This document shows, piece by piece, positions 8,840-17,709 of a stretch of DNA of 64,000 nt. Within the stretch, counting starts at the first letter, position 1, and every line of letters begins with the position of its first letter. The position numbers were made by a program, and so were the translations under genes. A model generated the notes under the pieces. That model did not search any database. It had not been told where the DNA came from and worked only from the letters and a program-made list of their open reading frames with translations. The DNA lies in NCBI GenBank assembly GCA_008933805.1, contig WBUH01000013.1:62001-126000 (forward strand), read 5' to 3'. This DNA comes from Bacteroidota bacterium (GTDB taxonomy: Bacteria > Bacteroidota > Bacteroidia > UBA8524).

Positions 8840-9802
8840 TTATTTATTTGTTTTGACAAATGCCATTAACAGGTGATGGTATATTTTGCCCCAAAAAGAG
8901 GCAAGGGTATCACCTGGATACATACCTATACGTGGAATAAAATAAATATCGGTGTTTTTAGTACAAACACCCTGTACAAGTGAAAAACCACAAGTATAGT
9001 AATCGCCCACAAACCCAAAAATTTTATCACCTATCACCTCTTTTGAGCCATAGGGATAGCATATTGAGAATACTTTAACCCCTGTTAGCTCTTCTAATTC
9101 CTTTTTCGAATCGGCAAACTCCTTTTCAATTTCCTGTGGGGTGCACAGGCCTAAGCTCTCGTGATTATAAGTGTGCGATTGGAAGCTAAATATCTTTTCA
9201 GTGCTTAGCTGCTTTACTGAAGAATAGTCCATTACCCTATAGTTGGGGGTAATTATATCCGTTTCAGCAATATTATTCTCAGCAAACCAATCCCTAACCT
9301 TTTTATCAAACTCGTCTATCTTTATCTTAACAGGATTAAACTCTTCTCTCAACCTGTTCCTAACCTCAACAAAGTTTTGAGGTGTGATGGTGATTTTTTC
9401 ACCGTTCAATAAAAACTCTTTTCGCTGTTCCAGCAGCTTTTGCACCCAAGTACCGGGTAGTGCTTCGTTATTTTTTGAAAAACGAACGGGCAAAAACAGG
9501 GTTATTGGTGCATTGTGCTTACGGCACACCTCGGCTGCTTTTTCAACGTCTTCTTTCAGGCAATCATCCAGCGTAAGGGCACAATAGGCTCCTTTTTGCT
9601 TTTTTGCCAATCTATTTGCAAATGTTTCTAAATCAACTACTTCAAACCTCTTTTTAAGAGCGGTTATCTGCTCGTCGAATTCTTTGCTATCTATCTGATG
9701 ATAGCACAGCACAAAGGGCTTCACCATACCGGGAACGGCATGAGAAATCTTGTTGAGGAATAGCGTTTCCCGCAGTTTAAAGTAGGTTGATTTTAAGCCC
9801 AT
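8840..9802 (-). CDS. NodB-type polysaccharide deacetylase
   Basis: The 320-residue protein shows the NodB homology domain. The catalytic and metal aspartates are in TLDDC (77-81), replacing the usual TFDDG. The metal-binding pair is in QSHTYNHESL, and CYPYG forms the groove motif. It has no signal peptide, so it probably acts in the cytoplasm on a sugar intermediate or lipid-linked unit rather than on exported polymer. It sits between the carbamoyltransferase and an O-acyltransferase, both sugar-modifying genes. A C-terminal 40-residue extension follows the core domain. Confidence 0.8.
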   Translation of the reverse strand: MGLKSTYFKLRETLFLNKISHAVPGMVKPFVLCYHQIDSKEFDEQITALKKRFEVVDLETFANRLAKKQKGAYCALTLDDCLKEDVEKAAEVCRKHNAPITLFLPVRFSKNNEALPGTWVQKLLEQRKEFLLNGEKITITPQNFVEVRNRLREEFNPVKIKIDEFDKKVRDWFAENNIAETDIITPNYRVMDYSSVKQLSTEKIFSFQSHTYNHESLGLCTPQEIEKEFADSKKELEELTGVKVFSICYPYGSKEVIGDKIFGFVGDYYTCGFSLVQGVCTKNTDIYFIPRIGMYPGDTLASFWGKIYHHLLMAFVKTNK

Positions 9803-9816
9803 TGGAAAGTAATGTG

Positions 9817-11526
9817 TTAATCTACGTCGCGAGCCTCAATGCTATGGGCTTCAAGAATGTAGTTACCAATCGAAAGATAATCCAAACGTCCGTCGTTAAA
9901 GGTTTTAACAGCATCGTAAGGGTTACAGATAATTGGTTCCTCGTGCATATTGTAACTGGTGTTTACCAAACTTGGTACACCTGTCAGCTGGAAATAATGC
10001 TCAAGGATTTTGTACATGGTAGGGTTGTTTTTAGCCGTTACAATTTGTGGCCTTGCTGTACCATCTACGTGTACTGCTGCGGCAGAGTTTTGTTTCATCG
10101 CATCTGTACAGTCAGTAGTGATGGTCATAAACTCGGCTGTGTATCGGATTTTATCCATGTTCAGATACATTTTATCTGCCATGTAATCCAATGTAGCGGG
10201 TGCAAAAGGCATAAACTCGGTACGGTTCAAACGTTTGTTTAACCACTTGTTTACATCACTTTGCTGAGTTGGCGCCATAATTGTACGGTTACAAAGTGCA
10301 CGGGGGCCGTACTCCATCCTACCATTAAATCGGCCTACCACAAAGCCTTTTGCCAATAATTCCGCTGCTTTTTTCTCAGGCTCTTCTTCGCGGGTATATT
10401 TAAAATCAAACTTCTTAATCGCGTCTAAAATTTCATCTTCGGTATAATCAGCTCCCAAGAAAACATCATCCAATTTATAGGGCTTGAATGGCTTTTCTTT
10501 ATGCGCTAACATCAAAGCCGCACCTGTTCCAATACCACAATCAGACATTCCGGGATGTACGAAGATTTCTTTAACACCGTCTATCTCCATCACACGTTGG
10601 TTCATCTTAACGTTAGCAGCCACACCACCAGCCAAACACACCCTATCAAGATTGTATTTTTTAAGGTTTTGTTTAGCCATGTGTACCACTACGGTCTCAA
10701 GCACTTTTTGGAATGCGGCTGCCAAATCTTCTGCCTTGCCGTCTTTAAATATCTTTTTGTATTTATTAGGGTCAAGAGGGTTTAAGTACATGAACGCATC
10801 ATCGGTAAGGATGAAATCTTTCATGATGTCTTTAAAATAAATATCAGGATTACCGTATGCAGCCAAACCCAATACTTTGCCCTCGTGGCGGTTAGGAATA
10901 AAACCAAGGGCTTTGGTAACCTTGCTATACATCAACCCTAACGATTGAGGGCTTGGTATAAACTTAACAAACTTTAGGTTTTCGCCATCACCAATGTATA
11001 TCGAACCTGCACTACCTGAACCATACCCGTCAAGAGTAATTACAAGAGCTTTATCAAAACCTGATGTATAATAAGTGCTTGCGGCATGACAAAGCTGGTG
11101 GTTGAAATACTCAACAGACCCTTTATACCCGATTTTCTGCAAACCGGCTACAAACTGCCCATGAGCTTTATCAAATTCAGCGGGGTTGATAAACATACCC
11201 CTTCTGTACATATTTACTGCATGACGCACTGACTCCATGAAAGGAGCTTTTGATGAAAATGCTTGCTTAATACTCAGTTTTCCCGATTGAAGATATAGCT
11301 TCTTTTCTTGCTCGGGTTTGTACCAACCATAGCCAACACCTGTAATGTCAGCGATGGTGATGCCTAAATAACGTAATCCGTCTTCAATTGCTTTGTAAGG
11401 GAAACCTGTTTGTTGTTTCACCCTTGTAAACCTTTCTTCTTGTGCGGCATATACAATCTTGCCGTCTTTAATAAATGTTGCTGTTACATCGCAATCAGGA
11501 GAAGAAATACCAAGATAAATAGACAT
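9817..11526 (-). CDS. NodU/CmcH-family O-carbamoyltransferase
   Basis: At 569 residues it has the normal family length. The N-terminal ASKHA-like domain starts with YLGISSPDCDVTATFIKDGK and has EERFTRVKQ near 31-39. The C-terminal YrdC-like domain has GRFNGRMEYGPRALCNRTI. The family moves a carbamoyl group from carbamoyl phosphate, through carbamoyl-adenylate, to a sugar hydroxyl, as in Nod factor, novobiocin and some O antigens. Its place in the locus suggests a carbamoylated sugar in the polymer. A 50-base gap separates it from the upstream glycosyltransferase gene, with no clear signal seen there. Confidence 0.92.
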   Translation of the reverse strand: MSIYLGISSPDCDVTATFIKDGKIVYAAQEERFTRVKQQTGFPYKAIEDGLRYLGITIADITGVGYGWYKPEQEKKLYLQSGKLSIKQAFSSKAPFMESVRHAVNMYRRGMFINPAEFDKAHGQFVAGLQKIGYKGSVEYFNHQLCHAASTYYTSGFDKALVITLDGYGSGSAGSIYIGDGENLKFVKFIPSPQSLGLMYSKVTKALGFIPNRHEGKVLGLAAYGNPDIYFKDIMKDFILTDDAFMYLNPLDPNKYKKIFKDGKAEDLAAAFQKVLETVVVHMAKQNLKKYNLDRVCLAGGVAANVKMNQRVMEIDGVKEIFVHPGMSDCGIGTGAALMLAHKEKPFKPYKLDDVFLGADYTEDEILDAIKKFDFKYTREEEPEKKAAELLAKGFVVGRFNGRMEYGPRALCNRTIMAPTQQSDVNKWLNKRLNRTEFMPFAPATLDYMADKMYLNMDKIRYTAEFMTITTDCTDAMKQNSAAAVHVDGTARPQIVTAKNNPTMYKILEHYFQLTGVPSLVNTSYNMHEEPIICNPYDAVKTFNDGRLDYLSIGNYILEAHSIEARDVD

Positions 11527-11576
11527 ATTTTGTTATGATTAAGTGCTTCTAAAATTATTATAGGTTGTTATAAAAC

Positions 11577-12752
11577 TTAGGCTTGATTAAGAAAGTTCTT
11601 AAGTTCAGTACACATTTTTTCTGCCTGAATTTCTAAGGTAACATCGGCAACTGTTTCTTGCCCGTTTTTAATAAGCTTCCTTCGTAAGTCGCCGTCGGTA
11701 ATCAGGGTTTTAATCCTGTGGTATAAATCATCTGCGTTTTTGGGTCTCACAAACAACACATCGTGCCCGTCTTTCAAATAGTGTGGTATTGCACCTACAG
11801 GGGCAGCAATCACAGGTGTTGAGTTTGCTAAGGCTTCCCAAATTGTTCGCGGAAACCCTTCTGCCGTTGAAGCCATCACATACATATCCGCGTTTTTATA
11901 AAAGCTAAATAGTTCCTCTCCCACCGTTTTCTTCCCGTGAAATAGTATCCTATCGCTAATGCCCCATTTCTCTGCCGTTTCTTTAATCCTCTCACCTGTG
12001 GGATCGTTTCTATCCACCCAGCCGACTAAATTAAACCGACATTCTATACCGTCTTGATGCAGCCTTCCTATAGCCTCCGTAATCTCTATCACTCCCTTTT
12101 GATCGGCTATTCTTCCGGCAAAAAGTATTTCATACATGTTGTTTTGGCAGGTATCCTCCCTGTAAAACAAATCTGTTTTCTTAAGGGTAGTGGTTTTTAT
12201 CGGAAATGCCTGTTTCGATATCGGCTTGTACTTTTCATACATCACTGTACTATTGGCAAATACAATAGCATCTTTCGCGTATTTCTCTTGCCTGTTTTCG
12301 TTCCAAGAATAATAGGTTTTTAATGCTCTTTCTTTCACCGAAAGATTTTTGGCATCTTCCATATAATCCAACCAGTTCCCAACATTAAGATAGGCATACT
12401 TAACCTTTTTGCCGATTGCTCGGACAATGAAAGGCAGCATTGGCGTCGGAGCTCTTAGTAAGAGAATATCCAGCTTTTGCGCGTGTGCTTCAAATATTTT
12501 AGTGGTGCGCTTAGCCTGCAAAATTCTTTTTGGAACTGAAACATGCAGCATAAGCTCTACAAATTCAACATTTGGAGATTGGATTTCATAATCCATAAAC
12601 TCCTTTTCCGATTCAACCGGAGTGTGTAAAAAGGCAATAACCTTATCCCAATGCGGGGCAAGACTGTCGATAAACAGACCTTGCAAAGACATGGTGTATA
12701 TTTTTCCGTTTTTCTGATATGCGGGTATGTGATAATGAAAACCTAAAACCAT
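11577..12752 (-). CDS. Glycosyltransferase family 4
   Basis: The 391-residue protein has a GT-B fold and the GT4 pattern. LFAGRIADQKGVIEITEAI lies near 208-226 and ASTAEGFPRTIWEALANSTP lies near 290-309, with the conserved glutamates. The N-terminal acceptor half begins with VLGFHYHIPAYQKNGKIY. It should add one sugar to the growing lipid-linked repeat unit. It follows the polymerase gene by 2 bases, so the two are likely cotranslated. The sugar transferred cannot be named. Confidence 0.85.
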   Translation of the reverse strand: MVLGFHYHIPAYQKNGKIYTMSLQGLFIDSLAPHWDKVIAFLHTPVESEKEFMDYEIQSPNVEFVELMLHVSVPKRILQAKRTTKIFEAHAQKLDILLLRAPTPMLPFIVRAIGKKVKYAYLNVGNWLDYMEDAKNLSVKERALKTYYSWNENRQEKYAKDAIVFANSTVMYEKYKPISKQAFPIKTTTLKKTDLFYREDTCQNNMYEILFAGRIADQKGVIEITEAIGRLHQDGIECRFNLVGWVDRNDPTGERIKETAEKWGISDRILFHGKKTVGEELFSFYKNADMYVMASTAEGFPRTIWEALANSTPVIAAPVGAIPHYLKDGHDVLFVRPKNADDLYHRIKTLITDGDLRRKLIKNGQETVADVTLEIQAEKMCTELKNFLNQA

Positions 12753-12754
12753 GA

Positions 12755-13951
12755 TTACTTTTGGGAGTTATATTTAATTGCAGAGGCCACTAATGCCATT
12801 AGTAACCACGCAAAAACATTTACAAGTGCGAAAATGAAATAAAAGTGGATTGCCATCCCCAATAAACCCCAAAAGAATGGTTTCTGAAAATCGGGGATAC
12901 TTTTAAATTTAGTAATAAAGTACAAAAAGAAGCTGAGTAACAAGCCTACAAATGGTATAAACAAAAAGAGCCCTCCTTCAGCTAACACATTTATATAAGA
13001 GTTATGTGAACTAAGCTGATCCAGATTATCTACCCCAGTCAGACGTTCAAAACCTTCAAACTTCCCTTCAATGTTATAACTCCGCGAGTTAAAATTGTTT
13101 AAGCCGATTCCAAAAAACGGATTTTCGCTAAACAATCCAAGCCCTTTTTCAACCTGAGCCAAACGCACCAAGTAAGATTCATCCTCAGCAAGGGTGGTTT
13201 CAGTTTCATAAATCAGGCTGTATGTACGCTCGTTAAGTTGAAAAACGGTATCCTTAACCACAGGCAAATTCATAGATAAATACCCTGTAAACAAAAGCGC
13301 TGCTATTAAACCTATCCGTAATATGTTTAGCCTGTTTGAGTACAAAGTAAGGAAACAAGTAAGGATGGTTAATATTGAGCCTGAACGGCTACCTGAAAGT
13401 GTACCTGCAAGTACTACTAATATACTTGCAATAACAGCCCTTGATTGCCCCCATTTCTCTTGCACATAAAACACCAGCATGGGCGCAAAACAAATAAGAA
13501 TAAACGAATACATGTTTTGTTGCAACCCGATAAAAAAGGCAGAGGCATTACCCAATGCCTCGCTTATGGTATAAAAATAAATAGTGGATATGGTTACACC
13601 CCAAAAAGCGGCTTTATAAATAACCTTATAATCAAGCTGTATGGCGTTAAATGAGAAGAGTAGCACCAAAAATATCCAATACAGGTAGTTGGGTAATACT
13701 GCTATTCCTTTCGTAAACGAGTTTTCTACCGGAGAAAGCAACGACATTAACACTGAAAGTATGGCACCAATTGCAAACATAATTGCAAAGAGGTCTACCC
13801 TATTCATGTTTTTGAAGAGCAGGTTTCTTTTACGGTATAATTCAGAAACTAAAAATGGAAAAAAGTAAAACGACAGGTTTTGAATGATAATAATTACCGG
13901 AAACGTGGTAAAAAACACATAATTGTACAACATTTTATTAAGCCTGCCCAT
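12755..13951 (-). CDS. wzy: O-antigen/exopolysaccharide polymerase, Wzy-like (O-antigen ligase family)
   Basis: The 398-residue protein has about ten to twelve membrane segments and a large periplasmic loop. The loop holds GLFSENPFFGIGLNNF and the conserved histidine in SSHNSYINVLAEGG, the pattern of the Wzy_C/O-antigen ligase family. With Wzx present in the locus and no ABC transporter seen, the best reading is the Wzy polymerase that joins flipped repeat units in the periplasm. A ligase role (WaaL-like) cannot be excluded because both families share these features. Confidence 0.78.
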   Translation of the reverse strand: MGRLNKMLYNYVFFTTFPVIIIIQNLSFYFFPFLVSELYRKRNLLFKNMNRVDLFAIMFAIGAILSVLMSLLSPVENSFTKGIAVLPNYLYWIFLVLLFSFNAIQLDYKVIYKAAFWGVTISTIYFYTISEALGNASAFFIGLQQNMYSFILICFAPMLVFYVQEKWGQSRAVIASILVVLAGTLSGSRSGSILTILTCFLTLYSNRLNILRIGLIAALLFTGYLSMNLPVVKDTVFQLNERTYSLIYETETTLAEDESYLVRLAQVEKGLGLFSENPFFGIGLNNFNSRSYNIEGKFEGFERLTGVDNLDQLSSHNSYINVLAEGGLFLFIPFVGLLLSFFLYFITKFKSIPDFQKPFFWGLLGMAIHFYFIFALVNVFAWLLMALVASAIKYNSQK

Positions 13952-13971
13952 GGTAAAAAACGCTTATGTGT

Positions 13972-15012
13972 TTAGTTGTTAAAATTTTGTTTAAATGGTT
14001 TAAGTATCCAATATCCCAAGGGTCCTGATAAAATGAACAAAAAAAGAATGTAAGTGAGTCTTTTTTTAAACATTACAGCAGGATAAGCAGCAAACCCCAT
14101 ACACCAAAGACGGAAAGCGCCCATTGGGCTACCCTCTTTTATACGACGAAAGGTGTATTTATGAATGATATTTAACACAAAACTATCTGTCAAATCTTTT
14201 TGGGTTATACCGGCTTTCTCAAGCATGGTTTTATCGGTTTCAAAAGTAGTGCGGTATTCGTCAACAAAAAACTTTAATGCTCCCGACTTTTTTTGAAGTG
14301 CATTTTGATTGTTTGGATGGACTCTATAACTGAATAACGGCTTATCTATGAAATAAGCGTACTCAACAGGCCCACCCAATAAACGGAAATGAAACCATTT
14401 GTCAGGGTTCATCATCCGTGTACCGCCATATCCCCCCACCTTTATATAATCTTCTGTGCGATAACAGGTAGCGGCAAAGTTAAAAGCTCCTTTGGCATTC
14501 AACAGGCCTCGTTTCAGCAGTTCACCTGCTTTAACTTTATATACATCACACCCTAATTGTTTGCTAAGCTCAGTATCTATATCGGTTTTCAACCACATTT
14601 TTTGCGGTGGACCCGACACACCTGTTCTGTTATCATCAGGATCTATTACATGCCACGTTGAAGAAATAATAAACGATTGGTTGCCAATTAATCCAATCAG
14701 TTGTTGGTAGGTTTCTAAAGCACCCGCACCCATCAAATCGTCTGACGACAACATAATGGTGTATTCAGCCGTAACCATGCGTGATACGGCATCTAAGTTG
14801 CCGGCAAAACCTACATTGGTTGGGTTTTTTGAGGCTATTACACGTTTATCTTTCGCAACATATTCTTGTATAACCTCCCACGATGCGTCAGTGCTATTAT
14901 TATCTGCAATAGGTATTTCAAAATCAGTGTGGCTTTGTGAAAGCACACTGTCTATCGTCCTGCCTAAATACGATGCGTAGTTAAAATTGGGTATACAAAC
15001 AGAAAATCTCAT
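13972..15012 (-). CDS. Glycosyltransferase family 2
   Basis: The 346-residue protein is a GT-A fold inverting glycosyltransferase. It starts with the classic VCIPNFNYASYLGRTIDSVL segment, then IADNNSTDASW near 35-45 and the metal-binding SSDDLMG near 94. A hydrophobic segment at the C-terminus (LTYILFLFILSGPLGYWIL) may anchor it to the membrane. It overlaps the start of the downstream-coded nucleotidyltransferase by 1 base. It should transfer a sugar from a UDP- or other nucleotide donor during repeat-unit assembly. Its linkage is unknown. Confidence 0.87.
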   Translation of the reverse strand: MRFSVCIPNFNYASYLGRTIDSVLSQSHTDFEIPIADNNSTDASWEVIQEYVAKDKRVIASKNPTNVGFAGNLDAVSRMVTAEYTIMLSSDDLMGAGALETYQQLIGLIGNQSFIISSTWHVIDPDDNRTGVSGPPQKMWLKTDIDTELSKQLGCDVYKVKAGELLKRGLLNAKGAFNFAATCYRTEDYIKVGGYGGTRMMNPDKWFHFRLLGGPVEYAYFIDKPLFSYRVHPNNQNALQKKSGALKFFVDEYRTTFETDKTMLEKAGITQKDLTDSFVLNIIHKYTFRRIKEGSPMGAFRLWCMGFAAYPAVMFKKRLTYILFLFILSGPLGYWILKPFKQNFNN

Positions 15013-15734
15013 TATTGGCCGTTCAGGTAATTCTCAAATGCTTGCTTGGCTTCAGGGGTTCCCATGTCCCACATTTCATCAGCTTCACTGATGGTTAAGT
15101 GCAAACCTTGGGCAATATATTTTCCATACAAGGGCATTACGTAATACTCACCCTTTGTAGTTTCTTTATTATCAATAAGTTGGGTAGCTTGACGGGCAAA
15201 AAATTCCACATCGCTAAAATAGTACAAACCAGTGCTGGCGTGGTCAGATATTTTTACTTTTTCTGCCACCTCAACCACACGGCCTGTTTCATCGGTTTTT
15301 GCAAAGCTCCAGCGATCGCCCGGTAAATCAGCAACTGAAATTATCCCGGTACAATCAGCAGGTTTATTGGCAATGTGTTTACCAATTTCACTTTTTACAT
15401 ACGTATCGGATGCAGCGATTAACAAATCTTCGCCCGGAGCAAAAAACTGTTTTGCTTCCATTACTGTGCAAAGCTGCCCTTCGGTAACATCATCCAGTAA
15501 CACCAATTCAAAATCAGTAGTGATATTATCAGTTATTACCTTACGTACATCGTATTGTTCCTGATGTTCTTTTAAGGCAATAAACACCAGTTTTGTATAC
15601 GGTATTCCTTCAACCGATTTGAAAGCATGACACAACATAGGTTTGCCACACACATCAATCAACGGTTTGGGCGTACTGTAGCCTACATTGGCAAAGCGGC
15701 TGCCCCTGCCTGCCATAGGTATTACAATAATCAT
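15012..15734 (-). CDS. Sugar-phosphate nucleotidyltransferase-like protein
   Basis: The 240-residue protein opens with the nucleotidyltransferase signature PMAGRGSRFANVGYSTPKPL (6-25), including the GxGxRF loop and the substrate lysine, and has AASDTYVKS near 107. The family makes NDP-sugars or CDP-alcohols from a phosphorylated substrate. It overlaps the HAD phosphatase gene by 4 bases, and that gene overlaps the nucleotidyltransferase-kinase fusion by 10, so three small-molecule enzymes appear to be cotranslated. I infer that the three make one activated precursor, but cannot identify it. Confidence 0.78.
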   Translation of the reverse strand: MIIVIPMAGRGSRFANVGYSTPKPLIDVCGKPMLCHAFKSVEGIPYTKLVFIALKEHQEQYDVRKVITDNITTDFELVLLDDVTEGQLCTVMEAKQFFAPGEDLLIAASDTYVKSEIGKHIANKPADCTGIISVADLPGDRWSFAKTDETGRVVEVAEKVKISDHASTGLYYFSDVEFFARQATQLIDNKETTKGEYYVMPLYGKYIAQGLHLTISEADEMWDMGTPEAKQAFENYLNGQ

Positions 15735-16093
15735 TTGCTACGTGCTAACCCTTTTAAAAGTTCTTCGCTCATATCGCCCCAGCTTTCAAAGCGCAAGGCG
15801 CGGTCATCGATATACAAATCGCCGTTAGGCTTGCCAAAGTATATCTCATCGTATTCTATCCCATGTGTATCCAACCACTCAAGGGTAATTTTGCCTACGT
15901 TTTTCATTACTTTACCCAAATTAGCCTCGCAGGTAGCCATATTACGTGCAGTTTGTATAATCACATAATGACCTTGCTTACGCAGGTTGCTGATGAACTC
16001 CGCCGCACCTTCTTTAGGTTTCACATCGGCATAAGTTTCGCCCTTTTCTTTCAGGTAACAGATAGTCCCGTCTAAATCTATAATTAATCGCAT
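15731..16093 (-). CDS. Small HAD phosphatase of capsule loci (BcbF/EcbF-like)
   Basis: The 120-residue protein is a minimal HAD-fold phosphatase. The nucleophile motif is IDLDGTICY (5-13), the threonine motif is IIQTARNM (near 45-52), and the C-terminal acidic motif is LYIDDRAL. It has no cap domain. It matches the small capsule-biosynthesis phosphatase type known as BcbF/EcbF in Pasteurella and Haemophilus clusters. It overlaps both neighbours, which are a nucleotidyltransferase and a nucleotidyltransferase-kinase fusion. It likely dephosphorylates a small intermediate in the same pathway. Confidence 0.82.
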   Translation of the reverse strand: MRLIIDLDGTICYLKEKGETYADVKPKEGAAEFISNLRKQGHYVIIQTARNMATCEANLGKVMKNVGKITLEWLDTHGIEYDEIYFGKPNGDLYIDDRALRFESWGDMSEELLKGLARSK

Positions 16094-17709
16094 AATTCGT
16101 TTAAAATGAAAAGCCCTTGCAAATACATCATTTGCTGACGCTCAAAATAATCGGCGTGGTAGGGCAACATAGAAAGGAATAACAACCCTTCTATCAATTT
16201 AATATCTTCTATTGAATAGCCGCTTTCAGCTATTTGCTTATCAAGGTGAATGGCCAGATCCTCAGTGTTGGGATTGTTAAATATTGAGTACGTAAACGTG
16301 TTGCCTTCGTTCTCCACATAAAACAAATCTCCTACAATGTAATCGTAACAGCCCGAAATGCTATGACGCAGTTTGGCTACATCATATCGGGGGTCGCCAT
16401 AAACTCCTTTTGCACCAAAACTGCCACGAGGGTCAATCAAACGCACTATCTGGTTATTTACGTCGTATAAGATGTTTGACAAACAATAGTCACCGTGAAC
16501 GATGGTAAAGTTCTCAATGTTACACAGTGCTTCAATCTTGTTCTTAAACTTCTCTAACAGGTAATTATAATTATGTAGTTTCTTGCCATTTACAATTACC
16601 TCGTTGTAAGCCCATACCTGTTTCCAATAGCTGTTCTGTTGTTGCAGGCTATCTATACGTTTAAGGGTTTTGATAAGATATATATCGCGGCAATCGGCAG
16701 CAATGGCCGGTTGTGTGTGAGTAAGAAACAGTTTATGAATATCGAACAGGTAGTTTACTATTGATTTCCATACTGAAAGGCTTAAATCGCCATATACGTA
16801 TAACTCTGAAAGCGAAGGATATCCGTAAAATTCTTGGGTGATGGATATTTTCCCGTCACTCGTTTCTTTTTTAAGTATACGCGGGGTAAGTATTTGCAGC
16901 TCTTCGGGTAGTAGTAAGTACCAGTTTAACTCATCTGCAAGCTTGTCGTTGTTCTCACTCACCTTGGTAATGGTGTTATACAACGGATGTATTACCAATT
17001 GATTGAAATGGCGCGGACGCAACAACGATTTTTTTGAAGCAATGAAAGTTTCCATGTGCCCAAAATCAAACCAATCTTGGGCTTGGATAGCTTTTAAAGG
17101 GTGTGCCGCATTGTAAGCAATCAATACGTTGCTTAATTCCCGAGAGCCTTGTTGTTTGGCTTGCTCAACACAGTTTTTAAGTAATGTAGTATCTGTGAAG
17201 CTGTAATAACCACACAAGGCCGTGAACGACTCACCTTTAAAAACCTTTTTATCTGTTAACGAAACAATAGCATTATCCGCGTTTGTTTCAGCTATACACC
17301 AGTTTTCGCTATCAACAACTTGTGATGTATAAACAAAATCGTCGTAACGGTTATAATCGTCGTATATCAACGTATCACCCAATATTAAACGAGTGCCTTT
17401 GTTAGTATCCGTATACTGTATACCAGCCATTAACGAATCTATAATTGACTGAGGATTATCCACTTCAGCAATTACAATATCCATCCGTTTGTGGTAATGG
17501 TTTTCTAATACCTCACGCAGTTTTTTGTTTTCAGCGCGAATAACCACGGTTACTTTTTCAATTTCCTTGCGGATAAGATCGTCTAAAATCCAACTGATAA
17601 CGGGTTTTCCGTTAATGGGGATTGTAGCGTTTGACTGATGACTGCCTATCGGCAGCCTTGTATAGTCAATCTTACCGGCACACAGTATTATAGTATTGTT
17701 TATGCTCAA
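16084..17709 (-). CDS. Two-domain protein: nucleotidyltransferase plus APH/choline-kinase-like kinase
   Basis: The 541-residue protein joins two enzymes. Residues 1 to about 225 form a nucleotidyltransferase-like domain (IILCAGKIDYTRLP, with ILGDTLIYDD near 109-118). In place of the usual GxGxR loop it has CAGKIDYTRL, so catalysis should be verified. Residues 260-541 resemble aminoglycoside/choline kinases, with the catalytic loop HGDYCLSN at 405-412 and the metal-binding IDPRG at 425-429. It could phosphorylate a small alcohol and activate it with a nucleotide. It overlaps the glycosyltransferase gene upstream by 4 bases and the HAD phosphatase gene by 10. Confidence 0.75.
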   Translation of the reverse strand: MSINNTIILCAGKIDYTRLPIGSHQSNATIPINGKPVISWILDDLIRKEIEKVTVVIRAENKKLREVLENHYHKRMDIVIAEVDNPQSIIDSLMAGIQYTDTNKGTRLILGDTLIYDDYNRYDDFVYTSQVVDSENWCIAETNADNAIVSLTDKKVFKGESFTALCGYYSFTDTTLLKNCVEQAKQQGSRELSNVLIAYNAAHPLKAIQAQDWFDFGHMETFIASKKSLLRPRHFNQLVIHPLYNTITKVSENNDKLADELNWYLLLPEELQILTPRILKKETSDGKISITQEFYGYPSLSELYVYGDLSLSVWKSIVNYLFDIHKLFLTHTQPAIAADCRDIYLIKTLKRIDSLQQQNSYWKQVWAYNEVIVNGKKLHNYNYLLEKFKNKIEALCNIENFTIVHGDYCLSNILYDVNNQIVRLIDPRGSFGAKGVYGDPRYDVAKLRHSISGCYDYIVGDLFYVENEGNTFTYSIFNNPNTEDLAIHLDKQIAESGYSIEDIKLIEGLLFLSMLPYHADYFERQQMMYLQGLFILNELCD

